Source: a bacterium HR11 (lineage in GTDB: Bacteria > Acidobacteriota > HRBIN11). Taken from it: DNA of 64,000 nucleotides. The DNA lies in assembly GCA_002898535.1 (NCBI GenBank), contig BEHN01000001.1:124001-188000 (forward strand), written 5' to 3'. The notes under the pieces were generated by a model, which saw only the letters and a list, made by a program, of their open reading frames with translations, was not told the DNA's origin and did no database searches. Position 1 is the first letter of the stretch; each line of letters begins with the position of its first letter. Positions 52,360 through 61,630 of this stretch are shown here, piece by piece. The position numbers and the translations under genes are program-made.

Positions 52360-54117
52360 ATGAACGTCGGTCTGGCCATGTCGATATCGCTGGGGATCCT
52401 GCTCCTCGGCTATCTCATCTATGGCCGCTGGGTCGGGCGGCGGCTCGGCGTCGACCCGAACCGTCCGACGCCGGCCCACACGCAGTACGACGGGGTCGAC
52501 TACGCCCCGGCGCGACCGCTCCTCTTGTTCGGACACCACTTTTCGGCCATCGCGGCGGCGGGCCCGATCGTGGGGCCGACCCTGGCTCTGCTTTACGGTT
52601 TTCTGCCCGTGTGGCTCTGGGTCGTCCTGGGCGTCATCCTGATCGGGGCCGTCCACGACATGACGGCCTTGTTCATCAGCATTCGGGAGGGAGGCCGCTC
52701 GATCGCCGAGGTCGCCCGCCGGACGTTAGGGCCCGTCGGGTACTTTTTCTTCCTGAGCTTTGCCTTCTCCCTGTGCATCCTGGTGACGGCGGCCTTTGCC
52801 GACCTGACGGCCGTGGCCCTGACGTCCCACCACCCGGCGGCGGAGTTTGGGATTCAGCCGAGTCAGACGATTCTCCGGACGCGGACGTTGAACGGCGAGC
52901 CGCATGTAATGATCGGGGGCATCGCCTCGACGTCGGCCATCGTGATGACGCTCCTGGCGCCCTTCATCGGGTGGCTCGTATACCGTCGGCATGCGTCGAC
53001 GTGGCTGGCCTCGGCCTTAGCGGCGGCCGGGGCGATTCTTTCCGTCCTCGTCGGATTGTATTGGCCCCTTCAACTGAACCCGAGGGTTTGGATTCTCATC
53101 ATTATGATGTACATCCTGGCGGCCGCCTATGTCCCTATCTGGCTGATCATCCAGCCCCGAGACTACGTCAACGTTCAGATCTTGTACCTGGGCCTGCTGA
53201 GCTTGATCGCCGGGGCCGTCGGTCTGGGCCTGGCCGGGCATCGGGTCGAGGCGCCCCTATTTCGCATCACGCCCGATGCGGTCGCCCGGCTCGGTGAGCT
53301 GTGGCCTTTCTTGTTCATCACCGTCGCCTGCGGGGCCGCCTCGGGGGCGCATGGGCTGATCGCCACGGGCACGACCAGCAAGCAGGTATCGAACGAAAAG
53401 CACATCCCCGTCGTCGGCTACGGTGGCATGCTGATGGAGTCGGTCTTGGCCCTGTGCGTCATCTTCGCCATCGTGGGGGGCTTGGGATATGCCAAATACA
53501 TGGAAATCACGTGGCCGGCCCAGGGTCGGGGGAATGCGCCCCTGGCCTTTGCCCTGGCGACGGGCTACACGCTGTTCAAAGGCCTGCACATTCCGCTGAT
53601 CTATGGGACGCTGTTTGGAATCATCCTCCTGGAAGGCTTTTTGGTCACGACCATCGACGCCGTGATGCGCCTCTCCCGATACCTCATCGAAGAATTCTGG
53701 CGGGTCCTGTGGGGCGACCGGGTGCCGGGCCTCTTGCGGCTTCGGTTCGTCAATTCCCTGATCCCCGTCGTCCTGACGGCGGGCCTGGCCTTTTCCCGGG
53801 GTTATACCCGCATCTGGCCCCTGTTTGGGGCCTCGAACCAACTCCTGGCGGCGCTCACGCTGGTCGTCGCCACCGTGTGGCTCGTTCAAAAGGCCCGGAC
53901 TTACTGGTTTGCGATTCTCCCGGCCGTCTTCATGAGCGGGACGACAATCACGGCCCTGGCGCTGACGGTCATCCGGCGCTTCCAGGCCCATGATTACCTC
54001 TTAAGCTTTACGGCTCTTCTCCTCTTGGGTCTGGCCGTCGGCTTTATCGTCCAGAGTGTGCGCTTCTTCGCGACCCGGGGGCGGGGTGCCTGGACATGGG
54101 GTACAGCGTCCCGCTGA
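52360..54117 (+). CDS. cstA: Carbon starvation/pyruvate transporter CstA
   Basis: A 585-aa inner-membrane transporter of the CstA family, which imports pyruvate or peptides in known members. About 15-16 transmembrane helices are apparent. Family motifs are RWVGRRLGVDPNRPTPAHTQ, FGHHFSAIAAAGPIVGPTLA, VHDMTALFISIREGG and GTTSKQVSNEKHIPVVGYGG. Length is shorter than the 700-aa enterobacterial type and fits the compact CstA group. ATG 52360 after GGAGGCGCGGG. Nutrient-limited expression is known for the family; the spacer shows no clear operator. Confidence 0.92.
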   Translation: MNVGLAMSISLGILLLGYLIYGRWVGRRLGVDPNRPTPAHTQYDGVDYAPARPLLLFGHHFSAIAAAGPIVGPTLALLYGFLPVWLWVVLGVILIGAVHDMTALFISIREGGRSIAEVARRTLGPVGYFFFLSFAFSLCILVTAAFADLTAVALTSHHPAAEFGIQPSQTILRTRTLNGEPHVMIGGIASTSAIVMTLLAPFIGWLVYRRHASTWLASALAAAGAILSVLVGLYWPLQLNPRVWILIIMMYILAAAYVPIWLIIQPRDYVNVQILYLGLLSLIAGAVGLGLAGHRVEAPLFRITPDAVARLGELWPFLFITVACGAASGAHGLIATGTTSKQVSNEKHIPVVGYGGMLMESVLALCVIFAIVGGLGYAKYMEITWPAQGRGNAPLAFALATGYTLFKGLHIPLIYGTLFGIILLEGFLVTTIDAVMRLSRYLIEEFWRVLWGDRVPGLLRLRFVNSLIPVVLTAGLAFSRGYTRIWPLFGASNQLLAALTLVVATVWLVQKARTYWFAILPAVFMSGTTITALALTVIRRFQAHDYLLSFTALLLLGLAVGFIVQSVRFFATRGRGAWTWGTASR

Positions 54118-54432
54118 GGGAAGTTCTCGGAAGGAAACAGTCCAGGACCCGTGCGGGTTGACTCTAAGGGCCGAGTCTGTTAATCTTTTGCACATAGGGA
54201 AAGGGATACTTACATCCAAGAAGTAACCCCAGAAATCCCTTACTGGAGAAGGACGAAGGATAAGTTCGGACGATTCGATGGACCGTGCTTCAGCCGTATT
54301 CCTTGCCAGGAGGCGCGGAAGGGGGACCCCTGCCAGGAGTCGGTTGGATGGCGGATACATCGGGAGGGTTTGGGGCCTCTGGCTCGGGTGAGCCGTTTAA
54401 GACGCCTGGAGCTTGGAGGGGCAGGGGGTCGG
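54118..54432. other. 315-bp spacer before the kinase gene
   Basis: No gene, T or P element or heptamer array that I can recognise. It probably contains the kinase promoter. Confidence 0.4.
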
Positions 54433-57183
54433 ATGAATTTCGTCGGCGCCAACGAGATACCGCTCAAAATTGGGAAATACTTCGTGAAGCGTCTCCTCGG
54501 TCAGGGCGGCATGGGCCAGGTCTATCACGCCCATGACCCCGTCATCGGTCGAGACGTCGCCATCAAGATCATTTACCCCCAGTTGGCCACCGACCCGGAG
54601 CTGACCCGGCGTTTCCTGCACGAGGCTCGTTCTGCCGGGCGCTTGCACCATCCCAACATCGTCATCATCTACGAGTGCAGTGAAGAGAAGGGGGTTCCCT
54701 ATATCGTCATGGAGTACTTGGAGGGCCGGGACCTCAACAGCGTCATCAGCGCTCAAGAACCGATGAGTCTGGATCAGAAGTTAGACATCATTCGGCAGGC
54801 CTGCGATGCTTTGGCGTACGCCCATCAGCAGGGCGTCGTTCATCGGGACATTAAGCCTTCCAACATCTTTATCCTGAAGAACGGTGTCGTGAAGATCATC
54901 GACTTTGGCCTCGCCAAGGTCGGGATGACGCAGTTGACGCAGGTCGGGAAAGTCGTCGGCACGCCCTACTACATCGCTCCCGAGCGGCTCTCCGGTCGTC
55001 AAGAAGCCCCGGACGCTCGGTCCGACCTCTTCTCACTGGGCGTGACGATGTACGAACTTATCACGTATCGGCGTCCCTTTGACGGCGATGACCTGAACAG
55101 CATTTTGTTCAAGATCCTTCACCAGGACCCGCCGCCGATCACCCGTTTTGTCAAAGTTCCGTATGCGGCCGAGGTCCAGCAGGTCCTGGACAAGGCGCTG
55201 GCGAAGCAACCGGAGCGTAGATTCCAGACGGCCTTCGAGATGAAACAAGCTATCGAGGCCTTGTTAGATCGGATGCATGGAGGTGCTCCGTCGGTCGTTC
55301 GCAAGCCGGCGGCAATGCCAGTCTCACCGACCTCCGCGCCGGCGGGTCAGCCGAGCCCCGAGCAGGGCATCGACCGAGAGCCGACGCGGCCCATTCGCGA
55401 CCGCCGACCCGTGCCTTCCGCGGAAAAGCCCCTAAATCCCGAGATGATTCTCCAATTGGGACATCGGGACTTTGTGTGGGCTCTTGCCTTCTCGCCGGAC
55501 GGTCGGGTGTTGGCGAGTGGGGGTCGGGATCGGACGGTGCGTCTGTGGGACGTGGAGGCGGGGGCGTTGTGGCAGGTGTTGACGGGGCATGAGGGGGAGG
55601 TGACGGGCGTGGCGTTTTCGCCGGACGGTCGGGTGTTGGCCAGCGGGGGTCGGGACCGGGCCGTCCTGCTGTGGGACGTTGAAACGGGGTCGCTTCGGCG
55701 GGTGTTGGCGGGGCATGAGGGGGAGGTGACGAGTGTGGCGTTTTCGCCGGACGGTCGGGTGTTGGCCAGCGGGGGTCGGGACCGGGCCGTCCTGCTGTGG
55801 GACCTGACCGCGTATAGCCTCCAGAAGATCCTCTGGCACGAGAGCGACGTGTTCACGGTCGCCTTTTCCCCGGACGGACGCACGCTGGCGACCGGCGGGT
55901 TGGGCAAGACCGTTCGACTGTGGGACGTCCCGACGGGCACGGTCCGGCTGACATTAGAAGCGCATGAGAGTGCTGTTTTTGCGGTAGCCTTCTCACCGAA
56001 TGGCGGACTCATCGCCACGGGGGGCGGCGACCGCACGGTTCGGATGTGGCATCCCCGGACGGGTGAACTAAAGCGGTCTTTCCAGGGTCACAGCCATTTC
56101 GTGTGGTTTATCGACTTTCTCCTGGACGGCAAGACCGTGGCCGTGGGGGGCGGCGATAAGGCCATTCATTTCTGGGACTTGGCGACGGGCGCCCTGAAGA
56201 AGACGATGTCCTTACCGAAGCTTCTGACGGCCTCGATGGCCGTCACTCCGGACGGTCGAACCCTGGCCGTCGGCCGCATGGACCGACTGATTGAACTGCA
56301 GGACGTCGATACGGGCGTCTCGAAGCGGACGCTGGCGGGTCATGAGGACGTCGTGCTGGCCGTGGCTTTTTCGATGGACGGACTGACCCTGGCCAGCGGG
56401 GGCGCGGACCGGACCATACGTTTGTGGGAGGCTCTGTCCGGTCGGCTGAAGGCCACCCTGGCGGGTCATGAAGATACCGTCCTTTTCGTCGTCTTCTCAC
56501 CAGAGGGTCGTTGGTTGGCCAGTGCGTGTAAGGACCGGACGGTGCGGGTCTGGGATGCCGGGACGGGGCGACTGAAGCGGACTTTTCAGGGTCACGGTCT
56601 GTTGGGCAAGTCGGTGGCCTTCTCCCCGGACGGGCGGGTCCTTGCGGTCGGGAGTGCGGACCGGACCATTCGTCTGTGGGACGTCGAGACAGGGGTCTTG
56701 CTGAAGACGTTTTCGGGGGAGGGCTCGCTGGCCCGAGCCGTCGCCTTTTCGCCGGATGGACGGCTCTTAGCCGTCGGAAGCGAAGACCGCAAGGTTCGAC
56801 TCTGGGACGTGCAAACGGGAGCGCTCCAGAGGGTCTTGGAGGGTCATGGGGGAGAAGTTTACTCGGTGGCCTTTTCGCTGACGGGACACGTCGTGGCCAG
56901 CGGGGGCGTCGACGGAGCCGTTCGTTTGTGGCGGGTCTCCGACGGGTCGCCGGTCGTCACGTGGATGACCCTCTACCCGATGGGCAAGACGGGGGTCGCG
57001 ACGGAATGGATTGCCGTCACGCCGGAAGGGTACTACATGGGCTCGCCGGGCCTGAAAGCTTACGTCTGGTGGCTCGTCCATGGCCGACTGTACCCGTCGG
57101 ACGCCTTCGAAAGCCGATTTCACCGGCCGGACCGGGTCCGGCAGAATCTCCAGAGCCAGGAGATACCGGGCGTCATCCGGTAG
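54433..57183 (+). CDS. Serine/threonine protein kinase with 12 WD40 repeats
   Basis: A 916-aa signalling protein. Residues 15-285 are a Hanks-type kinase: P-loop GQGGMGQVY (residues 23-31 region), Lys45, VVHRDIKPSN and IDFGLAK, with activation-loop GTPYYIAPE. A Pro-rich linker (about 290-340) leads to twelve WD40 repeats of about 42 aa (two possible propellers), then a C-terminal motif (TPEGYYMGSPGLKAYVWWL) seen at the end of many WD40 signalling proteins. No transmembrane segment is present, so it is probably cytosolic. Repeats 2 and 3 are nearly identical at DNA level (period 126 bp), indicating recent repeat duplication. Start ATG 54433 after AGGGGG. Confidence 0.92.
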   Translation: MNFVGANEIPLKIGKYFVKRLLGQGGMGQVYHAHDPVIGRDVAIKIIYPQLATDPELTRRFLHEARSAGRLHHPNIVIIYECSEEKGVPYIVMEYLEGRDLNSVISAQEPMSLDQKLDIIRQACDALAYAHQQGVVHRDIKPSNIFILKNGVVKIIDFGLAKVGMTQLTQVGKVVGTPYYIAPERLSGRQEAPDARSDLFSLGVTMYELITYRRPFDGDDLNSILFKILHQDPPPITRFVKVPYAAEVQQVLDKALAKQPERRFQTAFEMKQAIEALLDRMHGGAPSVVRKPAAMPVSPTSAPAGQPSPEQGIDREPTRPIRDRRPVPSAEKPLNPEMILQLGHRDFVWALAFSPDGRVLASGGRDRTVRLWDVEAGALWQVLTGHEGEVTGVAFSPDGRVLASGGRDRAVLLWDVETGSLRRVLAGHEGEVTSVAFSPDGRVLASGGRDRAVLLWDLTAYSLQKILWHESDVFTVAFSPDGRTLATGGLGKTVRLWDVPTGTVRLTLEAHESAVFAVAFSPNGGLIATGGGDRTVRMWHPRTGELKRSFQGHSHFVWFIDFLLDGKTVAVGGGDKAIHFWDLATGALKKTMSLPKLLTASMAVTPDGRTLAVGRMDRLIELQDVDTGVSKRTLAGHEDVVLAVAFSMDGLTLASGGADRTIRLWEALSGRLKATLAGHEDTVLFVVFSPEGRWLASACKDRTVRVWDAGTGRLKRTFQGHGLLGKSVAFSPDGRVLAVGSADRTIRLWDVETGVLLKTFSGEGSLARAVAFSPDGRLLAVGSEDRKVRLWDVQTGALQRVLEGHGGEVYSVAFSLTGHVVASGGVDGAVRLWRVSDGSPVVTWMTLYPMGKTGVATEWIAVTPEGYYMGSPGLKAYVWWLVHGRLYPSDAFESRFHRPDRVRQNLQSQEIPGVIR

Positions 57184-57239
57184 TCGGCCGTTAAGGGGAC
57201 AGCGGTCTCCCCTGTAAAGGCTCACCCGGGTCGCCTCTA

Positions 57240-59393
57240 CTAAGGGAGGGTCGGGACTTCCTGGCACAGGACGACGGTCCCCTGGTAAGGGCCGGCGGTG
57301 ACGGGCATCGGGTGGAAGGGAACCGGTACGGGGCCTGAAGTCTGAAAGGTCCGGACGCCTTGAAACCAGGGACGGTCGCCGACCGGCCGGGCGTAAGCCA
57401 GGACGGGCACGGCGGGTCGAACGGAGACCTTCGGCGTCGGCAGGGCTCGGGTGTCGACGTAGACCTCCGTGCAGTGAAGCGCTTCTCGGGGGCGCCACGG
57501 CGGGACCGGTCGGAGTTCCCAAACTGTCATCGTCGGACGCCGTCGAGCGGTCCTGGGGCCGGAGGGGTCCAGGAGCTGGATCAGTCGGATGCGGGCTCGG
57601 TCCAGGCTGTCGGCGAGGAGCAAACGGCTCAGGCTCTCATAATGACGGCGGACGGGGATAGGCGACGCACCTCGCCAGAGCCGGATGAAGGGCGAGGGAT
57701 AGCCGATCCGGAGGCGCCACGTCTCGCTCCCGGCCAGGACGGGGACGGGATCCGAGACGGCCGTGATGAGCCAATCCGACGGGAATTGATAGGGCGGTCC
57801 GGTGTAGACCTGGACGACCCATCGGACCGTGCCGTCGGCAGGAACCTGGACGGACCAGGTCCACAACTGGGCCCATGGAGGCGGGTGAACAGGGCCCACC
57901 GCTGGGGCATCGCTTCGAGGAGGGGTTATAAATCCAAGGGGCGGCCTTTCCGCATGCAAGGAAGGGCCTGATAGGACGGTCGGTAGTCGGAGCCAATGCC
58001 GCACGTGGCCTAAGGATGCCCAGGTCGCTTGTCGGAAGGCCTGAGCCGTGGCGGTGATATCGCGTCCCATCTGGCGCAAGATGTGATAAAAGGGGAAGCG
58101 CTCGCCGAGGCGTCCGTCGTCGTATCCCCGCCAGGCTCCGGCGATGAATCCGACGGTTAAAAGGACGTTCCACAGGGTCCATCCCGCCGCAAGGGTCCAT
58201 CGGAGTCCACGCCCGACGGTCCGCCCGGGGCGAAACAGGGGGTCTGCCGTCGAAGGCTCTAAAAATCGGGCGACGCCGAAGGGAATCCAGGGGACCAGTC
58301 CCATCAAGAGGCGCTGGCCGCAGGCAACGCCGGCCCACCAATCGTGGTAAGCTATCGTAATGGCCAGGAGTCCCGCCGTACTGGCCAGGGCCAGATTTCG
58401 GCTCATCCCCGATAGGCGGGTCCACCCGATGAGGGCCGCCAAGACGATGGGGTGCCATACGGCGAAGCCCCGCACGGGATGAAGCCATAAGGCCCAGGCC
58501 CGGAAGCCGACCCATCGCAGGGCTTCGGGCCACGGATAATTCCATACGAAAAGGCGCGGGCTGTAGCCCGTCGCCCCGATGTGCTCCATCCACGCGGCTT
58601 GATACCACAGCAGGAAGGCGATCCAGGGAGCCACGCCGACCGCACCCCAGAGGGCCCATCGAGCGGCGGCCGCCCGCCGGGACCGCCTCATGCCGAGGAC
58701 GGCGGCCAACGCCGCCGGTCCGACCCACGCCAGTAAGGCGTACCGGACGGTGACGGCGGCGCCCCAGGCCCCGCCCGAGACCAGGCCCCCCAGCCTCTGC
58801 CCGACGGGCCGGGACGATTCGGCCATTCGGACCCCACCCAGACCCAGGATCAGGAGGGCGACTTCCGCCATATGACTGAACAGGGGAGTTCGGCTGGCAT
58901 AGTACAGCCACGGCGTCCCCCAGAAGGTCAGCAGGATGGCCCATCGGGCCCGCCCGGGACGGACGCCCGCCCAGGCCGTCACAAGTATTTCCAGGACGAC
59001 CATGGCCCAGATTGTCAGACTTCCCAGGGCGACCCACGCGCCCAAAACCCGTCCGAGCGGATAGGGCACATAGGCCCAACCGGCCAGGGTCACCCGACGG
59101 AACCACGCATCCCCCAGGGCCATCCCGGGCCAGAGGACGAGGGCCATCCCGGGCGGGTAAAAGGAAGTCGGTCGGCCCGTCGTGGGCTCGACCCGAAAGA
59201 GGTATCGAAACGGCTCGACCGCCTGGAGATACTCCTCTGCGGTCCAGTCTTGCCATCGATGGACGTACCAAGCCTCGGCGGCGGCGTAATAATGGATCGC
59301 ATCACTGTTTAAGAAGACATCCCCCCACAAGCCGACCGCCGCCAGCCAGCCTAAGGTGTACACGACGGCCGAGGTCCAAAGGCGTCGAACCAT
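57240..59393 (-). CDS. Polytopic membrane protein, glycosyltransferase-like
   Basis: A 717-aa protein. The first 480 residues hold about 11-12 transmembrane helices with an early loop containing NSDAIHYYAAAEAWY, a placement like the catalytic Asp region of GT-C (dolichyl-phosphate or undecaprenyl-phosphate sugar) transferases. The C-terminal 230 residues are soluble and beta-rich (WTWSVQVPADGTVRWVVQVY), possibly periplasmic. A family P copy lies 46 bp upstream. GT-C assignment is a guess from layout; no substrate is indicated. Confidence 0.55.
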   Translation of the reverse strand: MVRRLWTSAVVYTLGWLAAVGLWGDVFLNSDAIHYYAAAEAWYVHRWQDWTAEEYLQAVEPFRYLFRVEPTTGRPTSFYPPGMALVLWPGMALGDAWFRRVTLAGWAYVPYPLGRVLGAWVALGSLTIWAMVVLEILVTAWAGVRPGRARWAILLTFWGTPWLYYASRTPLFSHMAEVALLILGLGGVRMAESSRPVGQRLGGLVSGGAWGAAVTVRYALLAWVGPAALAAVLGMRRSRRAAAARWALWGAVGVAPWIAFLLWYQAAWMEHIGATGYSPRLFVWNYPWPEALRWVGFRAWALWLHPVRGFAVWHPIVLAALIGWTRLSGMSRNLALASTAGLLAITIAYHDWWAGVACGQRLLMGLVPWIPFGVARFLEPSTADPLFRPGRTVGRGLRWTLAAGWTLWNVLLTVGFIAGAWRGYDDGRLGERFPFYHILRQMGRDITATAQAFRQATWASLGHVRHWLRLPTVLSGPSLHAERPPLGFITPPRSDAPAVGPVHPPPWAQLWTWSVQVPADGTVRWVVQVYTGPPYQFPSDWLITAVSDPVPVLAGSETWRLRIGYPSPFIRLWRGASPIPVRRHYESLSRLLLADSLDRARIRLIQLLDPSGPRTARRRPTMTVWELRPVPPWRPREALHCTEVYVDTRALPTPKVSVRPAVPVLAYARPVGDRPWFQGVRTFQTSGPVPVPFHPMPVTAGPYQGTVVLCQEVPTLP

Positions 59394-59438
59394 GATGGGT
59401 CCGGGAGGTCCCAGGCTACGAAGGCGAGTCCCTGGCCA

Positions 59439-59580
59439 GAACCAGTCTCATAAATCCGACGGGACCGGGATCGCACCCTCGATATCAGACCACAGACCAT
59501 AGACCATGGACCTTAGACCCCCCGAGCCTAAGCAGGTCTATGGTCTGTGGTTATGGTCCATGGTCGGATTTATGAGATCG
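59439..59580. repeat. Family P palindromic element, copy 4
   Basis: The left arm is complete (AACCAGTCTCATAAATCC, then GACGGGACCGGGATCGCACC and a CAGACCA/TAGACCA heptamer core). The right arm keeps the heptamers and the end GGATTTATGAGAT but lost the middle. Upstream of the gene starting at 59393. Confidence 0.7.
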
Positions 59581-59684
59581 CTTGTACAGCGTCCCAAGCC
59601 CGCCCGCCGGGTCCGCCTCCCGAAAGCAGTTCGGGCCCTGGTGGACGCCGGACGGCTGACACCCGGGGCCCGACGCTTCCAGTC

Positions 59685-60719
59685 TTACGAGTCCTTGACC
59701 GCCAGGGAGGCGAAGACGGCATCGGAAAGCCATCGGCGACGGACCTCGTCCGGTGCGACCCGCAGGCGGGACCAGTAGACTTTGATACGGTGTCGGCGGA
59801 AAACCTGGGCGACCCAATGCTGAACCCGCTGGTGAAAACGGTCTTCCATGATCCGCAGGCGGATCTCTTCGGAGACCTCTTCTAAAGGGGCGATCCCGGC
59901 CGGCCGCCGGTCTAAGACCTTCAGGATTACATACACATTTCCGATTTGAATGGGGGGAGCGCACTTTCCCGGGGGCGTCTGACGGACGAGAGACCGAACC
60001 TCGGCCGGTAAGTCCTCCAGCTCGACGATGCCGACATAGCCCTGCTGAAATCCCGTCGGGACTTGGAAGCCGCCTTGACCCGAGCTGGCCAGATAGACGT
60101 AATGGTCGAACAACTCGGGGATGACCTGAATCTGCTGGTAGGCCTGCTGAGCTTCGCCGGCTTCGGCAAAACCCAACTGGGCTAAGAGAACCCGGTCGCC
60201 GCGTCGGAACGCCTCCCGATGCGTCTCATAGTATGCCTGGATGTCTTCCGGGCTGACCTGGATGGAGTCCGGGTTGTCTCGGTAAAAGGCATAATTCAGG
60301 GCGATGAGGGCTTGGGCGTCCTGCTTAAGGGCCGGGTCGGGCGGCACGGTCCGATTGAGGACGTGGGTCTCCAGCTTCCGGGGGGACACGCCCTGCGTGT
60401 TGCGACTGGACTCCTTCCGGGCCAACTCGATCATCAAGAAATCTTCCAGGTAGTGGCGGATCAGCCAGGTGTCCGTGACCGACTCGGCCGAGAGGATTTC
60501 GTTCGGCACGAAGCGGCGAATGCTCTCGACGACGGCGGCGACCGTGTATGCGCTGTCGTCGATCTCCAAAGCGATGGCCTGACTCGACCGGGCACGCGCC
60601 CGCCAGCTCTGAAACGTCAGTCCGAGGACCAGGGCTGAAGACAAAGCGATCAGAAGGGTGACACCCAGGGTGATGCGGTGCCAGAACCGGGCGTCGCCGA
60701 CACGTATCCACAGCCTCAT
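59685..60719 (-). CDS. Peptidylprolyl isomerase/foldase, PpiC-SurA type
   Basis: A 344-aa envelope foldase. A basic N-terminus and one transmembrane anchor (ITLGVTLLIALSSALVLGL) are followed by a SurA_N-like helical region (about 50-160, VSPEDIQAYYETHREAF) and a parvulin-type PPIase domain (about 170-290) with GFQQGYVGIVELEDLP and IQIGNVYVILKVLDRRP. The usual Gly-rich GGDLGW motif appears as SGQGGFQVPTGF. It lies 1 bp from the metallo-hydrolase gene, so they are probably co-transcribed. Confidence 0.75.
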   Translation of the reverse strand: MRLWIRVGDARFWHRITLGVTLLIALSSALVLGLTFQSWRARARSSQAIALEIDDSAYTVAAVVESIRRFVPNEILSAESVTDTWLIRHYLEDFLMIELARKESSRNTQGVSPRKLETHVLNRTVPPDPALKQDAQALIALNYAFYRDNPDSIQVSPEDIQAYYETHREAFRRGDRVLLAQLGFAEAGEAQQAYQQIQVIPELFDHYVYLASSGQGGFQVPTGFQQGYVGIVELEDLPAEVRSLVRQTPPGKCAPPIQIGNVYVILKVLDRRPAGIAPLEEVSEEIRLRIMEDRFHQRVQHWVAQVFRRHRIKVYWSRLRVAPDEVRRRWLSDAVFASLAVKDS

Positions 60720-60720
60720 G

Positions 60721-61482
60721 TCACGGGCCTCCCCGGCCGTCCAGGACTCGCAGGACGGTAATGCCCTTTTCCCCGCGCAGGAGCTCGACGAAGCGGTCGG
60801 GGTTCGCCTGACCGACCTGATAGTGATAGGGGACTACCCGTTTGGGACGGAAAGCCTTCACGCATTGGGCCGCTTCATCGGCGTCCATCGTATAGGGGAG
60901 GTTGATGGGGACGAGGGCCAGGTCGATGTCTTTCAAGGCCCGCATCTCGGGCGTGCACTGGGTATCGCCGGCGATGTAGACCCGGGTGTTCTGAAACTGC
61001 AAGACGTAGCCATTACCCCGGCCCTTGGTGTGATACTGGGCCCGGTCGGGTGAGGTGTTGTACATCGGGACGGCCTCGACCTGCAGGCCCCGCCAGGCCC
61101 ACGTCTGTCCGTTGGCCAGCTCATGGAGCTTCATGCCCTTTAAGGTCCCCTTAAGTTCCCGAACGACGGCCGGCGGGGCGACGACCTCTACGTCCGGGGC
61201 GGCTACAGACCGGATGGCCTCTGCGTCCATGTGGTCGTAGTGAACGTCGGTGATAAGGATGAGGTGCGCCTTCTTATCCTTCGGTAGAGGCGCCTGCTTC
61301 CAGGGGTCCACGGCGACGTGCCACGTCTGATCGCCTTCCCGCAGTGTGACCCACACGGTCCCGTGATAGATCGGCGTGACCGTCAGGCCGTCGAGTCGAA
61401 TGTCTCGCTCGGCCCCGACGGCCATCGCAACCAGGAGCCCGTAGCTCAGCCCGACGAGAAGCCACCGCCTGAAGCGCTCCAT
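60721..61482 (-). CDS. Exported metallo-beta-lactamase-fold hydrolase (UlaG-like)
   Basis: A 253-aa MBL-fold protein. A signal peptide (WLLVGLSYGLLVAMAVGAE) precedes the fold. The metal motif reads TDVHYDHMD where HxHxDH is usual, so the first His is Asp; GDTQCTPEM and VPYHYQVGQANPDRF supply further ligands. It belongs to the UlaG/UPF0173 type with a simple core. ATG 61482 follows GGGAGGTGG. Substrate unknown. Its stop is 1 bp from the foldase start. Confidence 0.8.
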   Translation of the reverse strand: MERFRRWLLVGLSYGLLVAMAVGAERDIRLDGLTVTPIYHGTVWVTLREGDQTWHVAVDPWKQAPLPKDKKAHLILITDVHYDHMDAEAIRSVAAPDVEVVAPPAVVRELKGTLKGMKLHELANGQTWAWRGLQVEAVPMYNTSPDRAQYHTKGRGNGYVLQFQNTRVYIAGDTQCTPEMRALKDIDLALVPINLPYTMDADEAAQCVKAFRPKRVVPYHYQVGQANPDRFVELLRGEKGITVLRVLDGRGGP

Positions 61483-61508
61483 GGCCACCTCCCACAAGCG
61501 ATGGAGAG

Positions 61509-61543
61509 GATTGCGGATTTCGAATTGCGAATTGCGGATTTGG
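61509..61543. repeat. Heptamer array, word AATTGCG
   Basis: Units GATTGCG, GATTTCG, AATTGCG, AATTGCG, GATTTGG. A second half-array (AATCCTC, AATTTGC words) lies at about 61600-61625. The same words, reversed, are inside dinG at 17436-17470. Confidence 0.8.
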
Positions 61544-61630
61544 GTTGGGTCAAGACTCTAAGATTTTAAGATTTTCCTGACTTCTCGGCTCCCGACTCGC
61601 AATCCTCAATTTGCAATCCGAAATCTTTGT

